A DNA stretch of 64,000 nucleotides, taken from an uncultured Spirochaetales bacterium (GTDB lineage: Bacteria; UBP6; UBA1177). Position 1 is the first letter of the stretch, and every line of letters starts with the position of its first letter. A program made the position numbers and the translations under genes. The stretch spans positions 124,001-188,000 of the forward strand of contig CACYHH010000001.1 in assembly GCA_902774115.1 (NCBI GenBank), in the 5' to 3' direction. Shown piece after piece: positions 17,105-25,801 of the stretch. The notes beneath the pieces were generated by a model. It worked only from the letters and a program-made list of their open reading frames with translations, did no database searches and was not told the DNA's origin.

Positions 17105-19114
17105 TTGAATAAAGTGGATAAAAATCTTAGTGCACCGCAGGAAAAAGCGGTAAAAACGACCGAAGGGGCAGTTCTTGTTTTTGCCGGCGCCGGTTCGGGA
17201 AAAACGCGTGTCATAACGCACAGAATCGCGTGGCTTGTCGAAGGAAAAGGTGTCAGCCCGGAGAATATTCTCGCCGTCACTTTTACGAACAAGGCGGCCC
17301 GTGAGATGCGTGAAAGACTCCATTCTCTTCTTGATGATGAAGAAAAGTCATCGGGCGTAACACTTTGCACTTTTCACGCACTCGGTCTTTCGATCCTTCA
17401 CAAAGAATATGAAAAAATAGGCTATCCTGCTGATTTTACGATATATTCTCCTTATGAACAGAGCGAACTCATGAAGCGCGTCATGGCAGATGAAAAAGTT
17501 TCTTCCGAGCGTTTTTCGGCTCAAACTATAGTTGCTGCGATTTCAAAGATGAAGAATGATCCTTCGCTTCGTGAAAAGACCTCCTTTCTCGTTTCAAACC
17601 TCACTAACGCAGTTGCAAACAGGCTTTTTGAGCCTTACTGCCGTGCTATGAAAGTCCGCGCTGCGCTCGATTTCGACGATCTGATAACTCTGACGATCGA
17701 TTTGTTGAAAAAAGACGACGCTGTACGCATGAAGTACGCTTCAAAATACAAATATATAATGGTTGACGAATATCAGGATACCAACCATGCACAGTTCGAG
17801 TTCGTAAAACTTTTGTCTTCAGTCCACAGAAACATCTGCGTCGTAGGTGACGACGACCAGAGTATCTACAGCTGGCGCGGCGCGAATGTCGAAAACATCC
17901 TCAACTTCGAGCGCGATTTCGAAAATGTCACGATAGTAAAACTTGAAGAAAATTACCGTTCGATATCGGAAATCGTAGATACTGCCGGAAAACTTATCGC
18001 CCACAATGCGAAACGCAGCCCGAAAAAATGTTTCGCATCTAAAAACGGCGAAGCAGGCGAGGGGATAAAAGTCGTCAGAAAGCATAATGAAAAGGAAGAG
18101 GCTGAATTTACGGCGCAGGAAATCATGCGCTGGAAATCGGAAGGGATCAAATACAACGATGTCGCGGTTATCGTCCGGGCCAACTTTCAGACCCGTTTTT
18201 TCGAAGTCGCCTTTTCGCAGTTCGGCATTCCCTTTGTCGTTGTCGGCGGCAGCCGCTTCTTTGAAAACAAGGAAATTAAGGATATCTTAGCTTATATCAG
18301 GATCCTTTTAAATCCGCACGACGAGATAAACCTTCGCAGGATAATCAACTATCCGGTCCGCGGAATCGGCAGCGGCACGATGGAAAAGTTTTTTTCAGTC
18401 TCTGCTTCTATGAAACTTCTTCCGATGCAGCTTGTCGAAGATTTCGGCATATACAAAACGCTTTTCAGCGCTGAACAGGCGTCTTCTCTCGGCGGTTTTT
18501 CAGCTTTGATCCATGAGCTTAAGCAAAAATTCGAATCGGCTGATCCGCTTCAGTTCACAGCTTTTCTCGTAAAGCAGACAGAAATTGAAAACGAAATAAG
18601 AAAAAGTGCCGAAAACGAAGATGTGGCAAGGATAAAACTCGATAATATTTCAGCTTTTTTCGATGCTGTCTCAACAGATCCGTCGCTTCCGGAGCACAAG
18701 ACAGCACGCTCGTTTTTCGCCCGTTTTGTGAACAATGTCTCGCTTCTGGGGAGCGGAGAAGAGGAGAGCAGGGAAGGAAAAGTGACGATAATCACAGCTC
18801 ACAGCGCGAAAGGGCTTGAGTTTGAGAGAGTTTTCATCCCCGGATTTTATCAGGGCGGATTTCCGAACCACATTGCAATAGAGGAATTCAACGTCGATGA
18901 AGAGCGCAGACTTGCTTATGTCGCATTCACGAGGGCCAGAAAACGGCTCGTTATAACGATTCCCGAAACGGTTTCATTCAGAGGCAACACAAGAAAAACC
19001 GAACCGTCAGTCTTTATCAAAGAATCGGAACTTAACGGCGAAAAATACGGCGGACCTCCGATAGATCCGAACAAAATGATCGAAGCAATGCTCGCAAAAC
19101 TCAGAAAAGGGTAA
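17105..19114 (+). CDS. UvrD/PcrA/Rep-type superfamily 1 DNA helicase
   Basis: The 669-residue protein has all SF1A motifs: Walker A GAGSGKTRV, motif Ia VTFTNKAAREM, motif II VDEYQDTN, motif III VGDDDQSIYSWRGA, motif IV ENYRS, motif V AHSAKGLEF and motif VI YVAFTRAR. It unwinds DNA 3' to 5' in repair or replication restart. It is a little shorter than typical UvrD and lacks the long C-terminal extension, so it may be nearer Rep or PcrA. TTG at 17105 is the likely start, with GGAG 6 bp upstream. Confidence 0.93.
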   Translation: MNKVDKNLSAPQEKAVKTTEGAVLVFAGAGSGKTRVITHRIAWLVEGKGVSPENILAVTFTNKAAREMRERLHSLLDDEEKSSGVTLCTFHALGLSILHKEYEKIGYPADFTIYSPYEQSELMKRVMADEKVSSERFSAQTIVAAISKMKNDPSLREKTSFLVSNLTNAVANRLFEPYCRAMKVRAALDFDDLITLTIDLLKKDDAVRMKYASKYKYIMVDEYQDTNHAQFEFVKLLSSVHRNICVVGDDDQSIYSWRGANVENILNFERDFENVTIVKLEENYRSISEIVDTAGKLIAHNAKRSPKKCFASKNGEAGEGIKVVRKHNEKEEAEFTAQEIMRWKSEGIKYNDVAVIVRANFQTRFFEVAFSQFGIPFVVVGGSRFFENKEIKDILAYIRILLNPHDEINLRRIINYPVRGIGSGTMEKFFSVSASMKLLPMQLVEDFGIYKTLFSAEQASSLGGFSALIHELKQKFESADPLQFTAFLVKQTEIENEIRKSAENEDVARIKLDNISAFFDAVSTDPSLPEHKTARSFFARFVNNVSLLGSGEEESREGKVTIITAHSAKGLEFERVFIPGFYQGGFPNHIAIEEFNVDEERRLAYVAFTRARKRLVITIPETVSFRGNTRKTEPSVFIKESELNGEKYGGPPIDPNKMIEAMLAKLRKG

Positions 19115-19120
19115 GGAATT

Positions 19121-19165
19121 TTCCCCTCGCCACACTGGAGAGGGGAATAAAAGGGGTGAGGTCTT
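19121..19165. repeat. Hairpin-bearing dispersed repeat between helicase and hydG
   Basis: TTCCCCTC and GAGGGGAA form an 8-bp stem (19121-19128 with 19140-19147), followed by AAAAGGGGTGAGG. A second element of the same pattern (stem, then GAAGGGGTGAAGG) is at 30815-30848. Neither has a proper T-run, so this is a dispersed repeat that may incidentally end convergent transcripts. Confidence 0.5.
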
Positions 19166-19189
19166 GAAGGCTTGTCTCTAAATTGCGGT

Positions 19190-20578
19190 TTAGAAGTAAA
19201 GGTCTCTTTTGCCTTTTTCGATTTCGCCGAGAAGTTCCTGAGTTTTTGCTCTTCTTTCAGGATTTTCGATATCTTCCATAAGTTTGACGAGAAGTTTTTC
19301 GCCTTTCGCCTTGGTTTCGGGAGAAGCGAAGTCTTCAAGATATTCCTTGAACGTGAGCATTCCGTTCGGAAGGCAGAATTCGTGGATAAGTCCGGGTTTC
19401 GCGAGATCCATGAAGTCTGCGCCTACGCGGCCTCTGCGGTAACATCCTGTGCAGAATGAAGGAATGTAGCCGCCGTCGATGAGCGAAGATACGACTTCGT
19501 CGACACTTCTATGGTCGCCGAGCGAGAACTGAGCACCAGCTTCGTCTTCTTCGTATCCGCCGGGATTGGTCCTGCTTGCAGCGCTGACCTGGCTGACACC
19601 GTAGTGGAGAAGGCGAGTTCTGATCTTGTCGTTTTCACGGGTCGAAAGGATGATTCCGGTGTAGGGAAGCGAAAGTCTGATTACAGCTACTAAAAGCATG
19701 AATTCGTCATCGCTTACCGGATGCGGAATGTTGTATGAAAGCGGTGCGCCTTCTGCCGGTTCGATTCTGGGAACGCTGACAGTGTGCGGTCCGATCCCGT
19801 AGGTTTTGTCAAGATGGTTAGCGTGCTCGAGAAGTGCAAGAGTCTCGAAACGGTAGTCGGTAAGTCCGAAAAGTGCGCCGATACCGACATCGTTGAGTCC
19901 TGCGCGGAGAGCTCTGTCCATAACGAGAAGTCTCCAGCCGTAGTCAGCTTTGAGGCCGCTCGGATGGAAAGTGGGATAAAGTTTTTCGTCGTATGTTTCC
20001 TGGAAGCAGATGTATGTTCCGATCTTCTCTTTCTTCAGAAGTCTGAAGTTGTCTTCACTCTGAGGCGCGATCTCGACATTGATCCTGCGGACGGTGTTGC
20101 CGTTCCAGTTTGTCTCATAGACTTTTCTGATTGAGTGAGCGTAATATTCAACATCCGTAGCTCTCGCTTCGCCGCCGATGACGAGAAGTCTTTTGTGCCC
20201 CATTTTGAGGAGCAGTTTTGTCTCGTCCTGAATCTGCTCATCGGTGAGTATTGCACGTTTGAGTGCGGTGTTGTCCTTTCTGAAAGAGCAGTAAACGCAG
20301 TTGTTCGTGCAGACATTGCCGAGATAAAGCGGCGCAAAGAGGACTATTCTTTTGCCGTAAATTATCTCTTTTGCTTTTCCCGCAGCTTCGAAAACCTTGT
20401 TGCGCTGTTTTTCGTCCCTGATGTTGAGAAGAACAGCAGCGTCTTTGAGGTCGAGACCTTTGAGCTGCATTGCGCGGTTGAGGACTTCGTCAACCTGGCT
20501 GTCCGTTACTTTCTGGTCGATAAGACCGTAGAGCTTCTCACGGTCGATAAAAATTTTTTCAGTGTTCAGCGACTTCAT
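19190..20578 (-). CDS. hydG: [FeFe]-hydrogenase maturase HydG (radical SAM tyrosine lyase)
   Basis: The 462-residue protein has the radical-SAM cluster motif CTNNCVYC (CX3CX2C) near residue 90 and the HydG-specific C-terminal cluster motif CTGCYRRGR ... IHEFC (CX2CX22C). HydG splits tyrosine to give the CO and CN ligands of the [FeFe]-hydrogenase active site. It indicates anaerobic hydrogen metabolism, although hydE, hydF and the hydrogenase are not in the window. The ATG at 20578 follows GGAG; an upstream ATG at 20602 is possible. It overlaps the TM1266-type gene by 20 bp. Confidence 0.95.
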   Translation of the reverse strand: MKSLNTEKIFIDREKLYGLIDQKVTDSQVDEVLNRAMQLKGLDLKDAAVLLNIRDEKQRNKVFEAAGKAKEIIYGKRIVLFAPLYLGNVCTNNCVYCSFRKDNTALKRAILTDEQIQDETKLLLKMGHKRLLVIGGEARATDVEYYAHSIRKVYETNWNGNTVRRINVEIAPQSEDNFRLLKKEKIGTYICFQETYDEKLYPTFHPSGLKADYGWRLLVMDRALRAGLNDVGIGALFGLTDYRFETLALLEHANHLDKTYGIGPHTVSVPRIEPAEGAPLSYNIPHPVSDDEFMLLVAVIRLSLPYTGIILSTRENDKIRTRLLHYGVSQVSAASRTNPGGYEEDEAGAQFSLGDHRSVDEVVSSLIDGGYIPSFCTGCYRRGRVGADFMDLAKPGLIHEFCLPNGMLTFKEYLEDFASPETKAKGEKLLVKLMEDIENPERRAKTQELLGEIEKGKRDLYF

Positions 20579-20843
20579 TTTCAACTCCGTCTTCTTCAAC
20601 ATACTTGCTTAAAACAGACTTGACTTCGAAGCCTTGAAGTTTGCCGACCTTTCCGGTAAGCGACGAGATCCTGTCTGTCGTGCCATGGACGACAAGCGAA
20701 ATCACCTGAGCTCCGGGAAGCCCGAGATTGAGCCCCATTCTTCCGACGATGATATCACCGTGCTGCGAAAGGACTGTGTTTAACTTTGAAACATTTTCTT
20801 TTTCGGTAACAATGATCAGAACCGATCCGACTCTCTTTTCCAT
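20559..20843 (-). CDS. TM1266-type iron-only hydrogenase system regulator (ACT-like)
   Basis: The 94-residue protein matches the small ACT/NikR-like family found next to HydG (opening KRVGSVLIIVTEKENVSKLN, then GDIIVGRMGLN, then VISLVVHGTTDRISSLTGKVGKL in pieces). The role is presumed regulatory from gene neighbourhood; no activity is known. It is first in the operon, preceded by a strong promoter and a leader hairpin. Confidence 0.85.
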   Translation of the reverse strand: MEKRVGSVLIIVTEKENVSKLNTVLSQHGDIIVGRMGLNLGLPGAQVISLVVHGTTDRISSLTGKVGKLQGFEVKSVLSKYVEEDGVENEVAEH

Positions 20844-20881
20844 CAGACACCTCTTTTGGATAAGTTAATAAAAAGATCTTT

Positions 20882-20900
20882 GATGCCGACTGCCGGCATC
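20882..20900 (-). promoter_or_regulatory. Leader hairpin of the hydG operon
   Basis: The arms GATGCCG and CGGCATC form a 7-bp stem with a 5-base loop, about 10 bp downstream of the -10 box on the minus strand. It would lie at the very start of the mRNA or act as an operator. Confidence 0.5.
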
Positions 20901-20911
20901 TCAGTGGGCAG

Positions 20912-20939
20912 ATGATACGGTTCAAAAGGGGCTTGTCAA
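20912..20939 (-). promoter_or_regulatory. Sigma-70 promoter of TM1266-hydG
   Basis: On the minus strand TTGACA (20934-20939) and TATCAT (20912-20917) are spaced by 16 bp. Confidence 0.7.
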
Positions 20940-21147
20940 ATAAAAAAAGTTTTTTGTCAGCGCAAAGCGGTAATGCCACGTTGAGCGTAAGCGAAACATC
21001 TCTGTCATCTTGAACGCAAGAAGGAAAAATGAAAATTTATAAAAAAATCAAGGGATTTTATTCAGATGTTTCGCGTTGCCAAGCATGACATGACACACAT
21101 CATCGCCGCTTTACAGAGGCAAACACATAAGAAAGAATTTTTGGCAC

Positions 21148-22554
21148 TTACTCTTCGTCTTCCGTCAATTTTTCGTAGATGAATTTTTTGATTTTCGTTA
21201 TGTCGTCAGTGTCGAAAGCATCGTAGAAAAAGCCTTTGCGCAAAGGCCGCTTGATTTTGATTTTTCCTTTTTTTGAAAAGAGGGGGATGATGTTGTGTTT
21301 GTCGCATCCGCTTCCGAGAAGGAGTTCGTCTACGAATTTTTTCTTCGCTTCCCATCCGTTTTCGGTTGAATCGATGATGTGGAGGATAAGGTCTGACGCT
21401 GCGATTTCGGAAAAAGTCGAGTTGAACGCGTCTGTTATGTCTTTTGACATATTGGAGATGAAGCCGACCGTATCAAGAAGGAAAAACGGTTTGCCGAAAA
21501 GGCTGAACTTTCTGATTTTCGGGTCTATGGAACTGAAGAATCTGTCGCTTTCTCTGGTTGCCTCTTCGTTTAGAAGAGCGTTGAAAAGTGTCGATTTGCC
21601 TGCATTCGTGTAGCCGACAAGTGCGATTGTCGGGATTTGGTTCTTTTTTCTGAATTTGCGCTGGAATTCAAGGCGCGAGAACTCGTTTTCAAGCTGTTTA
21701 CGCACGTTTTTCTCTTTGTTTTTGAGAATACGTTTCCGCTCTTCTTCTTTCGTTTCGCCCGGTCCTTTGAGTCCGATACCGCCTTTTATCCTGCTCAATC
21801 CTGTGATTTTGTTTCTGAAGGCGGCTTTTTCCTTTGAAAGAACGGCGCTTGCAAGTTTCAGTTTTCCGCCTGTTCCTTCGGCGCGGGCGTTGAATATCGA
21901 AATGATCAGGTCGTCGCGGGAAAGGACAGTGAGTTTTGTCGCTTTCTCGAGTTTGGAGAGAAAAGCGGCTGTCGTTTCCGCAAAAATGATCATGTTTTCG
22001 ACCTCCGCTGCGGTTTTCAGCAGTTCAAGGATCCGGTTTATCCCGTTTTTAAGCGACTGCACCGAGATGATGAAGGACTCCGTTATCGAAAATCCGGCGT
22101 CTTCGGCAAGTTTTATGTTTTCTGCGATTTCGGAGGAAGTGCTTTCCGACGAGAAAAACGCGGCTGTAGGATTTTCCGGAACTTCCGGTCTTGCGGGTTC
22201 TTTGAAAAGAAAAAACGGCGAAGAAAGTTTCAGGACTTTTGAAAGATTTTTGTAAAAAAACGTAATGTTTTCCGGGATTTTTTCCTCATCGTGTTCGATG
22301 ATCCCGAGATATTTTATGAGTTTTCCGTCCATAAAACTTTTGATCCCGGCTATTTTCGGGGCAGTTTTCGCGGCGATCAGAAGTGTGTCGAAGTCGTTCG
22401 ACGCTTTCAGTTTTTCGAGAAAGTCGGAAAGATCCCAGTTCGAGACAAATATTCGGCTATGAGTGACAGTTCCTTTTGAAAGAAACATCAGTTTTATTGC
22501 GTTTAAAGGGTTTTCTTTAATAATTTTAATGACTTGGTCTTGGTTGAAAATCAA
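21148..22554 (-). CDS. hflX: HflX-type ribosome-associated GTPase with divergent G4 motif
   Basis: The 468-residue protein has the HflX linker GGIGLKGPGETKEEERKR, Walker A GYTNAGKST and G3 DTVGFI. HflX splits stalled or stressed 70S ribosomes. The guanine-specifying NKxD motif is not visible: the expected place reads PLFSKKGKI, with no Asp, so nucleotide choice may be relaxed. The start is TTG at 22552-22554, overlapping the TGA stop of the upstream namZ-like gene. It is last of the pssA-namZ-hflX operon. Confidence 0.88.
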   Translation of the reverse strand: MIFNQDQVIKIIKENPLNAIKLMFLSKGTVTHSRIFVSNWDLSDFLEKLKASNDFDTLLIAAKTAPKIAGIKSFMDGKLIKYLGIIEHDEEKIPENITFFYKNLSKVLKLSSPFFLFKEPARPEVPENPTAAFFSSESTSSEIAENIKLAEDAGFSITESFIISVQSLKNGINRILELLKTAAEVENMIIFAETTAAFLSKLEKATKLTVLSRDDLIISIFNARAEGTGGKLKLASAVLSKEKAAFRNKITGLSRIKGGIGLKGPGETKEEERKRILKNKEKNVRKQLENEFSRLEFQRKFRKKNQIPTIALVGYTNAGKSTLFNALLNEEATRESDRFFSSIDPKIRKFSLFGKPFFLLDTVGFISNMSKDITDAFNSTFSEIAASDLILHIIDSTENGWEAKKKFVDELLLGSGCDKHNIIPLFSKKGKIKIKRPLRKGFFYDAFDTDDITKIKKFIYEKLTEDEE

Positions 22555-23726
22555 TCGTAGAACCTGAATTCACTGAATTGTTTTTCAAAATTTTCTTCGC
22601 ATTCTGCTAAATACGAATCGATTTCGTGACTCGAAGCGAAATTGTAGAACATATCGATAAGCGTTTTGTCGCCAAAAAGCAGTTCGATCGCAGGGATTTT
22701 GTCAATGAATTCGTAAGGTTTTGCGCGGAAAAATCCGTCATCTCCGAGCATTTTCCGGAAAACCTGGATTATTGCGATGTAAGCCCTGAGCGGTTTCACT
22801 TTTCTGCGGTCGGTAAGGGCGATATAGACTCCTCCGCAGCGTTTCATGGAAAGTTTCTGGAACATCGGGCGGAATTCCATCGGAATGAATGTGACGCCTT
22901 CAATATTTTCTTTGTCGAGCTCTTTTTTCAGCTTGAAAGGGTCGAGCCCGTGCGTTCCTGCAAGGAGAAACGGCATCGTCGTGCCTCGTCCTTCCGAAAG
23001 TTCCGTTCCTTCGAGAAGGCAGCCGCCGGGATATAAAACTGCTGTGTCGACAGTCGGCATATTCGGCGATGTCGGAAGCCACGGATAGTCGTAATCATCA
23101 GCGAAAGAATCTCGTTCCCAGCCTTGCAACTTGGCGATTTTAAAGGGAAAATCGTATTTTTTGATGGCGTAGTAGTATGCCGCGATCTCTCCGGAAGTCA
23201 TGCCGTGACGGTGGAAAAGGGGAACGTAGCCTACGAAACTTTTGTAATTCGTGTCATCAAGAAGCGAGCCTTCAAACGCGCCGCCGATAGGATTGAGTCT
23301 GTCCAAAACGACAAGTTCGCGCTGAGTTTTCTGAAGTTCGTCCATGAAAATCGCGAGAGTCGCCAAGTATGTGTAATAGCGCGAGCCTATATCCTGAATG
23401 TCGTAAACTACGGTATCGAAAAGGTCGAAAAACTCTTGTTTAGGAGCAAGGGTCTCTACACTGCTGCCGTAAAGCGAAAAAACCGGTATGTTATTGATTT
23501 TATTCTCTGTTCCCACGCATTCCATGTCCTGTGCGACAGGGAAAAAACCGTGTTCGGGGCTGAAAATTGCAGTCACATTCAGACCGGAATTTACCATTTT
23601 TTCAACGAGAGAAACGCCGTTTTTGTCAATCGAAGTGTAGTTGGCTATTACTGCGACTCTTTTCCCTTTGAGAGATGAAAAGTCGAATAAATCTATTCCC
23701 TGAAACAGTTGTTTTCTGGAGCTCAA
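22551..23726 (-). CDS. DUF1343 exo-beta-N-acetylmuramidase, NamZ-like
   Basis: The 391-residue product has the DUF1343 landmarks FSPEHGFF, YDIQDIGSRYYTY, LDRLNP, SEGRGTTMPF and a C-terminal segment with VYIALTDRRKVKPL. Characterised members remove N-acetylmuramic acid from peptidoglycan fragments. The start is taken as the TTG at 23724-23726, with GGAGGA 6 bp upstream, overlapping the pssA stop. A longer frame runs back into pssA but has no such signal. No signal peptide is visible, so it may act on recycled wall material inside the cell. Confidence 0.85.
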   Translation of the reverse strand: MSSRKQLFQGIDLFDFSSLKGKRVAVIANYTSIDKNGVSLVEKMVNSGLNVTAIFSPEHGFFPVAQDMECVGTENKINNIPVFSLYGSSVETLAPKQEFFDLFDTVVYDIQDIGSRYYTYLATLAIFMDELQKTQRELVVLDRLNPIGGAFEGSLLDDTNYKSFVGYVPLFHRHGMTSGEIAAYYYAIKKYDFPFKIAKLQGWERDSFADDYDYPWLPTSPNMPTVDTAVLYPGGCLLEGTELSEGRGTTMPFLLAGTHGLDPFKLKKELDKENIEGVTFIPMEFRPMFQKLSMKRCGGVYIALTDRRKVKPLRAYIAIIQVFRKMLGDDGFFRAKPYEFIDKIPAIELLFGDKTLIDMFYNFASSHEIDSYLAECEENFEKQFSEFRFYD

Positions 23727-24493
23727 TTCTGCTCCTCCTGTTTTTCGGGGTTGAAATCTGTCGGATTGTTGAGTGAAACGGCGATTTTGCGTGTTGAAAG
23801 AAAACCGATCAGAACAAAAAGAACGCCTGAAATCCAAAGCATCCAGGGAAGACGGCGCATAAAGATCAGACCGCAGAGAAAAAGGAAATATATAATGAAG
23901 AAGATCCTTGCGGTCTTGTTTTTCGGCATTTTTACCTTCGGATATTTGAACGGAAGAAGCATGAGGCAGGCCTGGATCAGCATCATTCCGGCAACAATAT
24001 CAGTGGAGAGCAGAAATTTGAAACTCGGATTTTCTATTGCGAAAACCATGTATGCAGCAAGCATTCCGCCGGATTGTGTCGAAGTGAGACCGCTGAAATA
24101 GTCGTGATCTTCGCTTTGGAAAGAATTGTATCTTGCGAGGCGTACTGCACAGAAAATGACATAAAGCGGAACTACGGCGACAAAGTAGGGGTATTCCAAT
24201 ATTTTTCCGCCGGGAAACTCTTTGCTGAAGTAAGAAAAAACAAGGATGGCTGGGGCAAGCGAAAAGGAAACAAAATCCGAAAAGGAGTCAAATTCAACGC
24301 CGAAATCGCTTGATGCGTTGAAAAGACGCGCCGTCGTACCGTCGAGTTTGTCAAGCACTGCCGAAAGAAGTATGAGCCACGCCGCGTTTATGTAATCTCC
24401 GCTTATCGAATAAAAAACGGAAACCAGACCGATCAGCATATTCATGCCGGTAAAAAAGTTGGGGATAAGTATTTTCGGATTTCCCTTCAGCAT
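23723..24493 (-). CDS. pssA: CDP-diacylglycerol-serine O-phosphatidyltransferase
   Basis: The 256-residue membrane protein has the CDP-alcohol phosphatidyltransferase motif DGTTARLFNASSDFGVEFDS (DGX2ARX8GX3DX3D). The N-terminus PKILIPNFFTGMNMLIGL and the following RLARYN place it with type II PssA. It makes phosphatidylserine, the precursor of phosphatidylethanolamine, in the inner membrane. It leads a three-gene operon and is followed without a gap by namZ and hflX. Confidence 0.92.
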   Translation of the reverse strand: MLKGNPKILIPNFFTGMNMLIGLVSVFYSISGDYINAAWLILLSAVLDKLDGTTARLFNASSDFGVEFDSFSDFVSFSLAPAILVFSYFSKEFPGGKILEYPYFVAVVPLYVIFCAVRLARYNSFQSEDHDYFSGLTSTQSGGMLAAYMVFAIENPSFKFLLSTDIVAGMMLIQACLMLLPFKYPKVKMPKNKTARIFFIIYFLFLCGLIFMRRLPWMLWISGVLFVLIGFLSTRKIAVSLNNPTDFNPEKQEEQN

Positions 24494-24535
24494 AAAAACC
24501 TCTTAAAAAGTTGTTAAAAGCGCGAAAACCTGAAA

Positions 24536-24563
24536 ACTATGCTCAAATAAAGAGTTTTGTCAA
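24536..24563 (-). promoter_or_regulatory. Sigma-70 promoter of pssA-namZ-hflX
   Basis: On the minus strand TTGACA (24558-24563) and CATAGT (24536-24541) have a 16-bp spacer, 43 bp before the pssA start. Confidence 0.6.
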
Positions 24564-24581
24564 TTTGTTGAATGGTGTGTT

Positions 24582-25742
24582 TTAAAGGCTCATTCTGTAG
24601 ATTTCGACTATATCTTCTTTGTTCAGTTCTTTAAAAGTGCCGATCCTTGAATTTTTCAGTGCCGATGCTGCCATTTCTTCAAATTTCGAGTCGTCTATGC
24701 CGATTTCGGAAAGTTTCTGCGGAAGCCCGAGAGATTTAAAGAAATCTGCCGTTTTTTCAATAGCCTCTAAAGCGGCTTTCATGTCGTCTTTTTCGGTTAT
24801 TCCCCAGACATTTCTTCCGTATTTTGCGAATTTTGAGCAGTTTCTGCTGTCAAGAACCTTTTTCATCCAGCTCGGAGTGAGTATCGCAAGACCGACCCCG
24901 TGCGTGATGTCGTATTTTGCGCTGAGTTCGTGTTCGATCATGTGCGTCGCCCAGTCACCGTCTTTTCCGAGTTCTAAAAGTCCGTTCAAAGCGACCGTTC
25001 CCGCCCACATGATGTTTGCTCGCGCATCGTAGTTTTCAGGTTCTTCAAGAACTATCGGAGCATTTTCGATCACGGTTTTAAGCACCGCTTCAGACATATA
25101 ATCCTGTAAAGCTGCTTCAGGATAGCTGAAATACTGCTCGAAAACATGGCTCGTGATGTCTGCGATCCCTGCCACAGTCTGGTTTTTCGGCAGAGTGAAA
25201 GTGTATGTCGGATCGAGAATGCTGAATTTCGGTTTCAGTCTGACGCTTCCCATCGGAAGTTTTTCCTGCGTTTCCTCGTTGGTCAGTACGCAACCGCCGT
25301 TCATTTCGCTTCCTGTTGCCGCCAGAGTGAGGATTGCGCATATCGGCAGAGCTTTTTTGACGCTTGTTTTCCTGATGAAGAAATCCCACGGGTCGCCGCT
25401 ATAGTATCTTGCCGCTGCGATGGCTTTGCAGCAGTCGATAACGCTTCCGGCACCAGCTGCGATGATGAGATCGACTTTGTTTTCGCGGCAGAGTTCTGCA
25501 CCTTTTGCAACGCTCGTGATCCTCGGATTCGGGTCAATGCCGGCAAGTTCGGTGATTTTGACGGAGTTTTCATTCAGAATCGAAACGATTTTGTCGTAAA
25601 GCCCGCTTCTTTTGATGCTTCCGTGCCCGTAGGCGAGAAGGACTGACTTTACGCCGTCTTTTTTCAGCTGTTTTGAAAGGACTTCGATCTGATTTCTGCC
25701 GAAAAATATTTCAGTCGGCATATTGAGCCAGAAATTTCTCAT
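24582..25742 (-). CDS. Iron-containing alcohol dehydrogenase
   Basis: The 386-residue product is a type III (iron-dependent) alcohol dehydrogenase close to the BdhA/YqhD group. The NAD(P) motif region is AAGAGSVIDCCKAIA, ATGSEMNGG is conserved, and metal ligands are in GIADITSHVFEQY and MIEHELSAKYDITHG. It reduces aldehydes such as butyraldehyde or methylglyoxal to alcohols during fermentation. It is monocistronic. Confidence 0.93.
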   Translation of the reverse strand: MRNFWLNMPTEIFFGRNQIEVLSKQLKKDGVKSVLLAYGHGSIKRSGLYDKIVSILNENSVKITELAGIDPNPRITSVAKGAELCRENKVDLIIAAGAGSVIDCCKAIAAARYYSGDPWDFFIRKTSVKKALPICAILTLAATGSEMNGGCVLTNEETQEKLPMGSVRLKPKFSILDPTYTFTLPKNQTVAGIADITSHVFEQYFSYPEAALQDYMSEAVLKTVIENAPIVLEEPENYDARANIMWAGTVALNGLLELGKDGDWATHMIEHELSAKYDITHGVGLAILTPSWMKKVLDSRNCSKFAKYGRNVWGITEKDDMKAALEAIEKTADFFKSLGLPQKLSEIGIDDSKFEEMAASALKNSRIGTFKELNKEDIVEIYRMSL

Positions 25743-25801
25743 TTTTTCTCCTATTGATTAAAATTTGTGGATTTTTTTGTGAAAATTCAAAATGAGCGCG
25801 A

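Larger units (their letters stand above)
20844..21147. other. 304-bp gap with hydG promoter and a degenerate inverted repeat
   Basis: There is no gene. Besides the promoter and leader hairpin of the hydG operon, it carries 11-bp inverted arms GCGAAACATCT (20991-21001) and AGATGTTTCGC (21064-21074), 62 bp apart. The sequence between them includes TGTCATCTTGAACGCAAG, a decayed form of a dispersed repeat. It may be the remnant of a small non-coding mobile repeat. Confidence 0.5.

Noticed and set aside
19121-19147. Bidirectional terminator between the helicase and hydG
   Set aside because: The stem is good, but there is no T-run on either strand and the sequence matches a dispersed repeat also present at 30815.
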